The position numbers and the translations under genes are program-made. A DNA stretch of 64,000 nt from assembly GCF_032854445.1 (NCBI RefSeq), contig NC_088300.1, positions 69,722,984-69,786,983 of the forward strand, given 5' to 3'. Origin of the DNA: Liolophura sinensis (taxonomy: Eukaryota > Mollusca > Polyplacophora > Chitonida > Chitonidae). This document shows positions 1-13,209 of this stretch, piece by piece. The notes beneath the pieces were generated by a model. That model was not told the DNA's origin. It saw nothing but the letters and a program-made list of their open reading frames with translations, and did not search any database. Numbering within the stretch: position 1 is the first letter of the stretch; every line of letters begins with the position of its first letter.

Positions 1-760
1 CATACCTCTATCATCATATCGCATAAAACCCTGTCAGAGCCATGCACTACTATCACTGAGGTAACATATCACATAACGTGCTTTCAGTCACATGTAATAC
101 TATTAGCTGGGCAACATGTCACATAATGAGCTGTCAGACCCATATGCCACTATTGGTGAGGTAACTTACCAATAAATAACCAAAGTATCCCCGAATAAAT
201 TCGAATTAATTAAGTTATTCTCGTTATTTAATCAAATAAATTCGAAATATTGAGATCGTTAAAATGAATTTCTTCTGAGTTACCTTGGTTATTTATTATG
301 CTAAACTCTATCAACTGAATATCACATAATGCGCAGTCAGATCCACGTGTCATTACCAATGAAGTAACACATCACATAAAAGACCTACTTATCACTAGTA
401 ATGAGTACAACAAAGAAATGTTATGGTATATCAGGTCTACAAACACGCACCAACCTCAAGGAGCTTAGCACATCACGTATTACCTAAACAGATCAACCCA
501 CCCCTATTAGTGAGTTAATCATGTGACATAAGGCATGAATGGATTTGCCTGCTGCTATCACTGAGCAAATCATATCTCATAACGGATTAAGAAAATTACG
601 TAGGCCTAGGCGCCACTGTCATTGAGGTGATAAAATGGTATTATTTGTTCATCACATCCCATAATTCTTATCAGAATTATGCTACTACTATCAATGGGTT
701 TTTCAAATTTCACAACATCTTAATATATTCACGTAATACAGTCATCGGGGTAATTATGAT
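1..760. repeat. Degenerate ~50-bp minisatellite
   Basis: Loosely repeated units carry the core 'gtaacatatcacataa' followed by 'ctgtcagacccatatg'-like sequence. The phase is clearest at 51, 101 and 151, exactly 50 bp apart. Later units (about 305-760) are recognisable by CACATAA and TATCACTGAG-like words but have drifted strongly in length and sequence. The array is cut by a palindromic insertion at 171-297. It begins at or before the window edge. No reading frame of interest runs through it. Confidence 0.7.
171..297. mobile_element. Short palindromic MITE-like insertion inside the 50-bp array
   Basis: The left end at 171-187 and the reverse complement of 281-297 agree at 16 of 17 bases (AATAAATAACCAA[A/G]GTA). 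Weaker inverted similarity continues inward (GAATAAATTC against GAAGAAATTC). The block interrupts the surrounding 50-bp minisatellite and is much richer in A and T. Non-coding, about 127 bp, with terminal inverted repeats: this fits a MITE. I cannot see a convincing target-site duplication, so the superfamily is unassigned. Confidence 0.5.
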
Positions 761-2734
<1,974 letters not shown>

Positions 2735-2965
2735 TATTTATTTATTTATTTATTTATTTGATTGGTGTTTTACGCCGTACTCAAGAATACTTCACTTATA
2801 CGACGGCGGCCAGCATTATGGTGGGTGGAAACCGGGCAGAGCCCATGGGGAAACCTACGGCCATCCGCAGGATGCTGACAGACCTTCCCATGTACGGTCG
2901 GAGAGGAAATCAGCATGAGCTGGACTTGAACTCACAGCTAACCAACTGAGCCACGGCAGCCCCCT
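2735..2965 (-). mobile_element. tRNA-derived SINE, family A, minus strand, internal deletion
   Basis: On the plus strand it begins with the (TTTA)n tail, then GATTGGTGTTTTACGCCGTA, the CAGCATTATGGTGGG body block and CATCCGCAGG. It ends with a tRNA-like head in reverse (AACCAACTGAGCCACGG, a box A complement). Compared with the copy at 8321, about 40 bp between the body and the head are missing. SINEs of this type are non-autonomous, transcribed by RNA polymerase III and mobilised by a partner LINE. This copy is probably a dead fossil. Confidence 0.85.
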
Positions 2966-3049
2966 CAGTGGTCTTGAATGGTATCCTCAGTCCCCTGACT
3001 TTCTTTCCGACACACGTTTTTGTTGGTAGACTTTTTTTCTCTCTAGTCG

Positions 3050-3360
3050 ATGCGATCCAGGGTCAATCCTGGGTCGAGTCACACCTAAGGCTTTAAAAGA
3101 GGAAGTTGTAACTTCCTCGCTTAGCGTTCATCATGAAGGGATAGTGCAACGACTGGTCGACACGTATCAATCTAATGGCTAGGGCCGGGCTGCTTACTTG
3201 CCTTCGGTAAGTCGTCTCAGTGAAGCAGCACTAGACCAAACAGGGGTGGAAATCCGTCCTGCAACAAGGAGACACATTGCAAGCGCTCTAAGGATTCCTT
3301 CTTCGTCATATGACTTAAAAATTGTTAAGTACGTTAAACCATAAGCACTCATTCACTCAC
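3050..3360 (+). mobile_element. tRNA-derived SINE, family B, 5' truncated
   Basis: Starts near the box B region (GATCCAGGGTCAATCCTGGG) and runs through CACACCTAAGGCTTTAAAAG, a GAAGTTGTAACTTCC palindrome and the block TTCGGTAAGTCGTCTCAGTG. It finishes with a CACTCATTCACTCAC tail. The box A half is absent and replaced by a T-rich stretch. The same head-plus-body junction (CACATCTAAGATCTTAAAAG) occurs at 57881-57971, which defines the family within this window. I recall this body from mollusc DNA but could not check it. Confidence 0.7.
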
Positions 3361-4670
3361 CCTAGTCGAAGCCTAACCCAAGACAGGGAATACTATTTAG
3401 GAAAAGGCGTTCCATAACACAAAGAATGATCAATGGTTGAAATGGCCAAAACTAATAAGAAATCCACCGTAGGTTTGAAATGATTATGACTCAGTGCTTT
3501 GGGTGATCAGGCTTGAATATTAGTAACAAATATAAGTGACCAAGCCAACGTCACCTGGATGACTACTTATTGTTTGTTTTGCTTTGTGTGTGAGTGGGGG
3601 TCGTTTGTCTTATACAAGCTAAGACGGTAAAGTTTCAGGGTGTCGTAGATCAATCTTTGCCAGGTAACTGACAAGTGTTCAGACGGCAGCCAAGCCAGCG
3701 ATAACTGGATTCGAGCCAGCGACCTGATTAGTGACAGAACCAATCACTAAGTACACAGGGTTCAGGCGGACATCGGCCGCTGCAGTCGATCGCACCCTGT
3801 ATACTTTCTAATTATTTCTGGCATATTCTGATCTGCAAAGTTATTCATTTCTGATTTAAGTATATCAGTAAGAGCAACATGTTATGATCAGGGATGAAAT
3901 ATATTTTGTCTTGTACCAAAACAGTTTTCGCTTCTCATTTCTATCCGCGTATTGTTGTCCATGAATGTATACTGTAAAGTTTATTACACTCGTCACGTAG
4001 GTTTTGAGTAGACAGATGGACTGCGATTCGCCACAGTGAATGTTCTAGCTGAACTGCCTTTTACTGTTTGCCGTCAACATGTTTATTTCTTAACCATTCT
4101 GGTACTACAATGCATTAAGCACACAGCGAATCGTGTAGCTTGACCCATGTACATTTGCACAGCGTCATTGAAGTTGGAATACTGCGTTTTATTCTTCAAA
4201 ATCACCGGAAGTGTTTTTCGTAGACTCTGTATCACCCTAAATACCCAGAGTCTGTCGACGGGTACTCTACATATCCTGTGTTTGGTTATTGCCTAATCCT
4301 GGGTCTTATCGTTTGTGTTGTATGTAATTCAAAAACGTTATTGAAGACTATCATTTTTTGGTTGTACAAACTGATCCTGCCTCTTGTGTGAAGATTTTAA
4401 GGAACTTTACAAAGTACTGTTACAAAACTAGCGACATTCCATCAAACGCATTCACTCTAAGATTCTGAAATTTCACAATGAACATAATTCTCTGGTTTGT
4501 AAATGCCCATAATCCCTGGCTAACTGGGGTCTAGAGGTTGTATATGCATCGTGTTAACAACAATGCCGACTTTTGAGTTGTAATCAACTGTAAAGTACAT
4601 ATTTTTGACAAAAGAAAACTTAAAAACTAGCAAAATGTGGATACTGATTAATTGACGCGCTGAATGGCTG
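3361..4670. other. No gene seen
   Basis: AT-rich anonymous sequence with frequent stops in all frames and no splice-bounded open segment that I would support. Confidence 0.5.
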
Positions 4671-4725
4671 TAGTATAAGTGAAATATTCTTGAGTCCGGC
4701 GTAAAACAACAATGAGATAAATAAT
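4671..4725 (+). mobile_element. 3' fragment of SINE family A
   Basis: Only the terminal ~55 bp survive: GTATAAGTGAAATATTCTTG, then GTCCGGCGTAAAACAACAAT and a short A-rich tail. It matches the 3' end of the copy at 8321 with a few substitutions. A 5' truncation during reverse transcription or later decay would both explain it. Confidence 0.75.
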
Positions 4726-7700
4726 TTACGCACTTTTTGGCTTCATAGAAAACTTTTGGTTGCTTTTGTTTACATGACGCCCTCAGGATTTCTTACTTTG
4801 TATAGCATCTCACTTATTGTGCAGTTTGTGTCGAATGTTGTTCTGGACATCATTGTTACGATTTTTGATCAAAGGAGTACAGGGAACATAGATATTCTCT
4901 AACCTCTAAGGTTTTTAGGCTGGCAATGAGCCGTCAACAAAGCTCCAATAGGATCATGTAGACCCCCCAGTTCTTATTTGGGAACCCGAAAATAAAGATA
5001 ATATACAAGTATAACGACACTTATGATATTAGGATCAGCATAAATCACATTCTGTGGTCACAAACAATAGAATATGCACTATAATGTGCCACAAACAACA
5101 GATCTTTCATGTGATTGCTCATTACATGCAATAACATCGCAGCAGTTTGAGTATTTCTAAACAACTATCGTCTAATAAATTGCAAAAACAACACTGTAAT
5201 TTTTATACCGAATTCTGTGTTTTAATAAGTTGCCACATTTCATGCACATACCTCATGTAAATGGACACTTAGAATAAAAAACTAAATAAGGTAACCTGAT
5301 TAGAGGACGAACAGTTACGTGCTTCTGTTTGCCATCTGTTACACTGTCTTCGATTCTCTGTATTTAAATCTCTACGCCATAGACTTTACTACTTGACATT
5401 TTGTGGTAACAAGCAACTGACTGTGACACTTAGTGATTTCCACAAATATTTCTTATGAAGGATATAAATATTTCATTATCTCATTTAATCACTGGTTTCC
5501 ATAATATTAAAGAATAATTTCTCATAAGTATTACACTTCTTACTTGCTACATGCATCATGCCACAGACTGAGTACACTTGGTCATAAATCTTGCACTAAC
5601 AACGGTTAAAAAAAAACTGGCCTAAATTCTTTTAATCACAATGTCTAACGATTTAACAGAATAAGTGTTAATGGTTAAACAGAACGGCACAATACCATGT
5701 CGTAGTACACGTAAACTACGGGTGACTATATGTTCCAAAGTGTCCTTTCAAGCGACAATGACCTACATTCTAAACCAACTAATATTATCATAGGCTTTGA
5801 CCTAAGGCTCAACTCGTCAATCGACAGAAGAAAACCTATAAAGCCCATCCCCCCTCATCATTCATTATAGGCACGATTTTAAGCAATGTCCAGACATCGG
5901 TCCTCGAGAGAAGCACTCAATCTTCCCCTCCACACTGGACAGTTAAATCGTTGATGAATTCAATTTCTAAGGTAACCGCACCCGAAAAAAAACATAAACG
6001 TTGTTTTCATCATCCTCATCGAAAAATAATGGTTCTATTTTAACAAAAGATGAAACAAATAAACTCTATGTCATGATGTAAAACAAAACTATGTATATTT
6101 ATGACGATCATCCTGATTCAACCACGAGATCTGCGTTGTTTTTGTTGTTTGTTTGTGTTTTTGTTCGCCTGAGCGGATAAGCTGTCAGGTCACATACTCT
6201 AATTTATGTCTCGCTGGATTCGTATTTGGCCTGTACCTTGCAAATCAAGGAATTTCGGTTTCGCACACGTTTCCTCTACAAGCAGACTGCCACATAGTAG
6301 AAGTAAAACACAAATTAAAAATAAATAAATAAATTGGATGATATCAAGACAGCCTAATTCTTTAACATTTCAACCATCACTGAATCATTCTAGAGAAATA
6401 TTTTGCACAGTTTTATGAAGCTTGTGTCATTAATGATACAAACAAATCATTTTTAACCTCATTTTCATAATAATTATCTGCATAATTTCCACACAAAAAA
6501 TTGTTTTAGTGGCTGGATAGTTTGAAGAGTTACGGTACGTCTACTCACTCACGAAACAAACGCTTACAAATGGTCGAAACATTAATTGCTTTATTTTTTT
6601 TACAATTGTTTGTATCTGCTGAGTCGTGCCGACAGAGAATTTATTCACCACTTGGTAACTTCAAACACGAAGAGGTACTGAATGTTTCCGTGTGACACAT
6701 CTTGATCTTCACAGGGCTGCATTATGTAAAGCCTGGTCGACAGTGACAAAAGCCAGTGGGTTTAGTGTAGACTGAATAGCTCTTGTCCAAGAATGATCTA
6801 CGTTAACCATACATCTTCGGTTTCTATTTATTTATTTATTTACTTTTTTATTTGTCTATTGAATCGTTCGTTACTTATTTTATTTATGAGACGTTACTCT
6901 CCCAGAATTTGTTCGTGTCATAACCATACGATGAAACTGCAGCGTTCTTGAATCATAAATTGCTTGGTAATTGAAAACGTGAAATTATTAATGGTTTGTT
7001 GCTCCAAATACCCATAAATACCAGCAGATGATATACATCACATCCTTTTCTTTAGCACGTATTTTCACGTTCATCTATTGCCAGTGTTTAAATTTACCTT
7101 ACATTCAGGTCTATATCAGTCCATGCTTTAACAAAACTCCTGCCAGAAAAAAGAAATCCTTCCATCTATTTCCTCGTCGCCTTGGAAACCATTTTGTCCG
7201 TCCATCGCAATCAAGCAGTACCAGCAAGCTGTAGGCTGTTTCGTAAAGCACGTTTGAGTGGCATGCGGTGAAACGACACATCGGCGAAGACAGATTTGTA
7301 TGGAGCTTTTGTCAGGGTAGCCATGGCAACGGCAGCCATTATCTTGTGTCCGCGGGCTGATCTCATATTATAATCAGTGGAAGCACTCCGGGCTATCTGC
7401 CGTGGCTTTGACTTGACGGCCAGTGGAAGTTACCTCCCGGTTTAATCCCTATCAGTCTGACACAGAAGACGGAATCAGGGGAAAATAATTTCGACTATTA
7501 TCTGCATCGCTCTCTGCTCTCGTCGGATAATTTAGGGACATTTTCATCTTAATGCTTTGTCATTAACGAAGGCACCAGTAGTCTGTTATTTGGCTTTTTT
7601 CTTTAAATGACAATGTTATTACGATCTTATGAAGGTATAATATAGGTTAAATTCTCTTTCAAACCCTGAATGTAGGGTAGGCTGCTAGTAGTTCGTGTAT

Positions 7701-8206
7701 GTCGTCGCCGAGACAATGCTATCGCTGAAAACTAGGTCATTCAAAACCCACACAAACACCAGATGGTTCATTTATAATAATTTAACAATAATACATAAAG
7801 GTATGCAGACACAGTATGTGGAATTGTCGCACAATGGTCAGATCCAACATGTAGTAAAACTCTCATACTTAATCAGCAAACATCCCCTAAAAGTCCGCTT
7901 CTCCAGGTTTTAGGGATAATTTGAACAATGCATACAATTAAAAATATTGAGGGGGTAGTCACATAAATGAGCCACGGCTATTCATATATTCACTATCTAT
8001 AATTGGATACAGTTTATCAGATTACAGAAAACAGGTTTTAGTCATGATTTGATAAATGACAAATAAAAGGGATTTGTATAACGATAACGAATGCAAATCT
8101 CAAAATCTCCAATGCATATAGATTTATGCGCATGTCCTGTGAAGCACGTAATCAGCGTTTTTATGATCATCATGAGAGGTTGTACTCTTTATTCCTTACT
8201 TATTCC
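4726..8206. other. No gene seen; simple AT-rich repeats
   Basis: Long AT-rich stretch. A short (AAAT)n run lies near 6319-6340 and a (TTTA)n run near 6822-6850. They resemble SINE tails but have no recognisable body attached. Short open frames here (for example 7028-7234 and 7695-7913) have no protein-like composition or splice support. Confidence 0.5.
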
Positions 8207-8273
8207 CATTTATAAAATGGCATTATTCACATTTATAAAATGGCCATTATTCACATTTATAAAATGGCATTTT
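8207..8273. repeat. Three tandem copies of a 23-24 bp unit
   Basis: CATTTATAAAATGG recurs at 8207, 8230 and 8254 with nearly identical flanks. A small, well-preserved triplication about 50 bp upstream of a full-length SINE. Confidence 0.85.
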
Positions 8274-8320
8274 CTTGACATATCAACACGAACTGGGATA
8301 TATCCGTTATTTATTATAAC

Positions 8321-8586
8321 GGGGGCCTCCGTGGCTCAGTTGGTTGGCGCGCTAGCGCAGCATAATGACACAGGAGTCTCTCACCAACGCCGTGGGTGTG
8401 AGTCCAAGTCCAGCTCACGCTGGCTTTCCGGTCGTACGTGGAAAGGTCTGTCAGCAACCTGCGGATGGTCGTGGGTTTCCCCCGGGATTACCCGGTTTCC
8501 ACCTACCTTAATTCTGGCCGCCGTCGTATAAGTGAAATATTCTTGAGTACAGCGTAAAACACCAATCAAATAAATAAATAAATAAT
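8321..8586 (+). mobile_element. Full-length tRNA-derived SINE, family A
   Basis: The most complete copy in the window. The tRNA-like head is at 8321-8410, with box A near 8331-8345 (GTGGCTCAGTTGG) and a weak box B near 8395-8412. The body contains GCAACCTGCGGATGGTCGTG and GGCCGCCGTCGTATAAGTG. The 3' end is TTGAGTACAGCGTAAAACAC with an (AAAT)n tail. It serves as the reference for the fragments at 2735, 4671, 10525, 31460, 31700, 34882 and 53217. The open frame of about 146 codons overlapping its start is incidental. Confidence 0.9.
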
Positions 8587-10524
8587 ATTTATTTTAGCTG
8601 CGGCTAAGCAACTTTGTACATCTGTCGTTCCGTCGGTTTGATCTGTAGGTCACATTTTTGACAACCTTTTTTTTTTAACATGGATATAATGCTTGTATGT
8701 TTTATCATGGGTCATTCACTTTATGACGGGCCTGAGTGCAACACGACTCGAAATCCTAGATGCAATTAATTATTATGAATCTGCACCTGTGTACAGTGAT
8801 ACAAATAAAAATAACATATAATAAGAATAGGATGAACGAAGACCTATGGTTATTTAAGACATTCGTAGGGTGTATTCCAAAACATCGGCATTGCTAATTT
8901 GACTGACTGACTGAAGCGTGCAATGCGCGTAAGGCTTTATTAGTTATTATTCAGACCCGTCTCTAGGCTCCTTATATTACAGCTTAGATGAAAGTGAACC
9001 GCAACTTTTACATTTTTTTACCCAAATACCTCCATGTAAAGACACGCATTCGGTGATCCAATAAAGTTCGGCATTCTAAAGCACGCAAGGTCAATTTCTA
9101 ACTCATAACTCAAAATACTGGCCTTTGAACCGACACTACAAACGGACGTTAAGACTATCGACAAATTTCACCCACCACGTAACTAGAAAACCTCAAAAGT
9201 TTGTCTCGTGTGAGTTTCCAAGGTTCTTTTTATTTTGTTTCGAATCACTACCGCATTCATTATCACGTTAGCCTTCTATGCAAGAAAGAAATACACTGCG
9301 ATTTAAGGTTTTGGGTTTAGCTCGACGCCGTGTTCCATGCACAGTAAAGTGTAAGCTATTCTGCTCCTCAAAGGGAATTATCCCGTGACTGACTTAAATG
9401 TACGCATTCCGGACTTAGACATTTCCAGTCATGGGAATTGAATTTGACAGCCAGCTTGTCATCTTGCCATTAAATGACACATCATCCGTATTAAACTTTT
9501 CCTGAGAGGAAGGATCTTAAGAATAAATTTATGGGAACATTTCATAAAGTTCTTTTGACAATAAGTAGCGAGAAAGAGAGCCTTCATGAACTGAAAGTTC
9601 TGCCGGTACAGTTCTTATATTTTGCGAAACCTGCCTTCTCTAGGGGCTCCTTTCGAAAGGGTGATCTGGGCAACTCTGGGATGCGATCCCTTAAGGTAGA
9701 CTTCCCCTGTCCTAGACACATCAAACGAAATTGAAGTATTGCCTAGCGACGCCATGCTCTTAATTCCGGCTACTTCAACGCCGTAACTCCCGCGGACCCC
9801 AGCTGTCAACGACACTTATGAAACACATGACCCTTGTCGATCCCTCGTTCCCTTGTTATATTATACCCCGAAGAACTCGTCTTGGGAGGAGAAGTCCATT
9901 AGGAGGGAGTTCAAAAGACGGGCAATATTCACGACCTTGGGTCAAATCTGGTTCGAAATACAGTTAAAATTATACGGTTTTTGCAGAGCTATATGTAATG
10001 AAATTGGAGACAACTACTGAATAATGCAAGGGTAAAACAGCAAAGTATGAAGGAGCAGATGGATCCTATAATCTTATCAGCGGTAAATCCATTGACAAAT
10101 CTACTTCGCTTACTTTGAAAATACTGTGGAGAACTAGAAGTTTATGATGTACATTTATTCTTTTAACATGTTTGTTGAAGCAACAGGTCTTCCACCGACG
10201 CGAATTGTGCACCTGGAAGTGTTTGTCAGTAAGGTCCTGGGTTTACCTGACGACATCGTATGAGTTCTTCTACGTGATGATAAGGAACACAAACAAGTAA
10301 ACCAATAAATAAATGTGAAATGAAGTTTTTAACCTTAGGTCGTTAACAGTGGTAGTTAGACATTGTTGTACTACATTATTACTCCATTGTACCACTGCCT
10401 CTTGAGTTTGTGCGATTTCTTCACTTGTCAAATCATTTATTGATATCTTACTCTGGGCGATGCTAATATCCAACGAACAAGACATTGCTTGCTTGTTTAT
10501 CAGTTCACGTTTAATTAATTCACT
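8587..10524. other. No gene seen
   Basis: Anonymous sequence. Overlapping frames at 9531-9734 (plus) and 9615-9815 (minus) coincide with a locally GC-richer patch. Neither shows a recognisable motif or a convincing splice pair. Confidence 0.45.
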
Positions 10525-10760
10525 TATTTAATTGGTGTTTTACGCCGCACTCAAGAATATTTCACTTATACGGCGGTGGCCAACATTATGGTGGGAGGAA
10601 ACCGGGTAGTGCCCGGGGTAAACCCACGACCATCCGCAGGTTGCTGAGGACCTTCCTACGAACGGACAGAAAGGAAGTCAGCATGAAGTGGATTTGAACT
10701 CAGAGAGACCGCATTGGCGAGAGGTTCTTGGTCATTGCGACTCTGGCGTGCTAGTGCTAT
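10525..10760 (-). mobile_element. SINE family A, minus strand, degenerate head
   Basis: Plus-strand order is a short decayed tail, AATTGGTGTTTTACGCCGCA, AACATTATGGTGGGAGGAAA, CATCCGCAGGTTGCTGAG and AGACCGCATTGGCGAGAGG. It ends with the altered head TCTGGCGTGCTAGTGC. Nearly full length, but the tRNA-like part no longer has recognisable promoter boxes. Confidence 0.85.
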
Positions 10761-11253
10761 CATTCAAAAATGATATTTTGTTTCCTGATTGTAAAAGAGG
10801 GTTATGAAACAAGTTACATGTATAACTTCTTTAAAAAAATCTAAGTATGCGATGGACGGCTGGTGTCTCCATTTAGGCTAATCATCTTGACCCAGTTTTA
10901 GTCATCTGCACGATAGCTCATGTTTGTGGGCAGTCTATTAGAATTCACGGGAGCTTAAAGGGGTACCGAGTATCGGCGACAACCCACTCACATAGTGACT
11001 TCACCCGAAACCTAACAGGTATTTTTATTGCGTCTGTCAGGCTTCTACTATGCGTTTCAGTACGTCATCTCTATTTTATGCACGGATATGTTCGAAACAG
11101 CCGTGCTTGAAACAACCATTTATATTTCCTTTCATAGATTTTAAATTCGGTAATATTGTGAAGTTTATCAAGAAAAAAAAAGAGTCAGGAAAGTTGAAAA
11201 CTGACTTGCAAGGTGTATGCCTCTAACAGGTGTTGGTAAGGTAGAGGTGGATG
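10761..11253. other. No gene seen
   Basis: Anonymous sequence between a SINE and the 28-bp array. Confidence 0.5.
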
Positions 11254-11580
11254 ACTGTCAGTGAAGGTGTCAGTGTTCAAAACTGTCAGTGAAGGTGTCA
11301 GTGTTCAAAACTGTCAGTGAAGGTGCCAGTGTTCAAAACTGTCAGTGAAGGTGTCAGTATTTAAACTGTCACTGGGGGTGTCAGTGTTCAAAACTGTCAC
11401 TGGGGGTGTCAGTGTTCAAAACCGTCAGTGAAGGTGTCAGTGTTCAAAACTGTCAGTGAAGCTGTCAGTGTTCAAAACTGTTAGTGGGGGTGTCAGTGTT
11501 CCAAACTGTCCTTGGGGGTGTCAGTGTTCAAAACTGTCAGTGGGGGTGTCAGTGTTCAAACCTGTCAGTGGGGGTGTCAT
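11254..11580. repeat. 28-bp minisatellite, about 12 copies
   Basis: Unit starts ACTGTCAGTGAAGGTGTCAG and continues TGTTCAAA. Starts at 11254, 11282 and 11310 confirm the 28-bp period. Two subtypes differ at one position (AGTGAAGG versus AGTGGGGG) and are grouped in blocks, as expected from local unequal exchange. The period is not a multiple of three and no frame is preserved. Confidence 0.95.
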
Positions 11581-12278
11581 GTTGACGACCGTCAGTTAAG
11601 TTCCCTTGACGACATCGAGTCAGTGACATCACTGAGTCTTGACATATTGTGTTTGTTTGCGTCCGTTTGCGTGAGACCATTCTTCATTTGCAAATAGTAG
11701 TTGAGTGCTTCATTCTTTGTTTTGTAATGTACCAGCACTTTAAGCTAATAATCTGTCTATTACACAATGTGTTGTGTAATATGCCATGACATATATGCTA
11801 GATTTATTGTATCACTCCTACTCCACGTACGCTTTTAATCGTACATATTTTCATGTTACAGAAAAACTTAAAAATTACTAAATAGATTAAAGGTAATATA
11901 CCATAAATATTCTCATTATACGTATAAATCAATGTCACCCACTAATTGATGTTTTACGTCTCTTTAATATTTTTACTTTCACCTCGAACAATATTGACTA
12001 TGTTCACACATTTATGTGCATTATCAAATTTGAATCACACACACGATATGACCGCTTCGGTTAGTAGGCATATGTACATATACTGTGTCTTCTTGTGGCA
12101 GGGCGAGTCCATGCAGGGCGAGCGCTGCCGACACTGAAGTATCATGCCGAGGACACCAGACATGATATTCCACTCAGGCACACTATACTGACACCGGGCA
12201 ACTAGTTTCCCTTCTCCCTGCCCCCAAATGAGCAATGGGCCATTGTTGTGCAAAAAAGAACTGTACAATTTTCTAACT
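11581..12278. other. No gene seen
   Basis: AT-rich anonymous sequence between two minisatellites. Confidence 0.5.
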
Positions 12279-12486
12279 CTCGGTGGAAGGTCTCTTAGCA
12301 TGTTGCCATATTGGTGGAAGGCAAATGATCTCTTAGCGTCTGCCATATTCGTGGAAGGCAAGTGATCCCTATCATCTGCCATATTCGTGGAAGGCAAGTG
12401 ATTTCTTAGTGTGTGCCATATTGGGGGAAGGCAAGTAATCTCTTAGCGTGTGCCATATTGGTGGAAGGCAAGTAATCTCTTAGAGA
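12279..12486. repeat. 37-bp minisatellite, first array (~5.6 copies)
   Basis: Unit GGTGGAAGGCAAGTGATCTC followed by TTAGCGTCTGCCATATT. The same unit forms the larger array at 15166-15894. Copies here are more divergent (CATATT rather than CACATT). The minus-strand frame of about 120 codons across this array is a by-product of the repeat. Confidence 0.93.
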
Positions 12487-12984
12487 TGGGCCGTCCCCAT
12501 AAATCGTTTGCTTCGGGTTCGGTCAAAAAGAATGATACGAACGAACATTCAAACGTTCGTCTATGTCTATTACATCAACGAAACGCTTTACTAATCAGAA
12601 CTGACCGGATTCTGCCCATCTGCATTAACCATGTTTGTCTAATCTATACGAGTTGGTATCGCAGTAAATTAGATACCAAATTAGTATAAGAATCAATTTT
12701 CGGGTTTTTTTTTTCATTTAGCGTTCTCACTTTATAGTTAGTTGGTTGAAAAAATGTTATGTATCCAATGAGCTGATGGTTACGTATCATGATTCACACG
12801 GAACTCTTTACCCGACGTTGTTTGAATTTACCGATCGCTTGTCTACATAGCCACTCTTGTATGTGGTCTACATGTGACTGGAACTCGGAGAATTGCCGTT
12901 TCATCAATAAATTATGCTGTCCTTTATGTGAATAAAACTTGTAAATAAAAAAGCCAGGAATGAGAGTTTCTAATTTATTTACAG
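12487..12984. other. No gene seen; possible upstream intron
   Basis: Anonymous sequence. Its last ~20 bases form the acceptor-like tract TCTAATTTATTTACAG that precedes the candidate exon at 12985. Confidence 0.4.
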
Positions 12985-13209
12985 AAGTATTTGACAGATA
13001 AGGAATCTATGCTTCGAAATAGACATCCATGTACCAGCTGTCAACCAATACGGACGTTCCAGCTCAATGATCACAAGGCCATTTTCCCAAACATGACATG
13101 CAACACAAACCACCAAAGTAAGACTAAGAAAGTACATAAAGTGCCAAAACAATCGAATTGTGCAAAGAGAAGCTGTCAACAGTTTTCAATGATATTGGGA
13201 AGACGCAAG
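12985..13209 (+). CDS. Candidate internal exon, cysteine-containing protein
   Basis: Seen: the acceptor TCTAATTTATTTACAG ends at 12984 and a strong donor AAG|GTATGT lies at 13209/13210. Between them are exactly 75 codons with no stop, phase 0 at both ends. The translation begins KYLTDKESMLRNRHPCTSC and ends SCQQFSMILGRRK. It is hydrophilic, with five cysteines and an N-glycosylation sequon (NMT) in IFPNMTC. Inferred: an exon of a secreted or extracellular protein. The spacing of the last cysteines before a basic ILGRR end is vaguely like cystine-knot ligands, too weak to name. A phase-0 terminal exon candidate lies at 16189. No upstream exon could be identified. Chance open frames of this length do occur here, so it is a candidate only. 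Confidence 0.4.

Noticed and set aside
8091-8531. 146-codon plus-strand frame
   Set aside because: Its second half is the SINE at 8321-8586 and its first half is the 23-bp triplication. No coding character.
12035-12397. 120-codon minus-strand frame
   Set aside because: Most of it is the 37-bp minisatellite read in rotating frames; no start or splice support.
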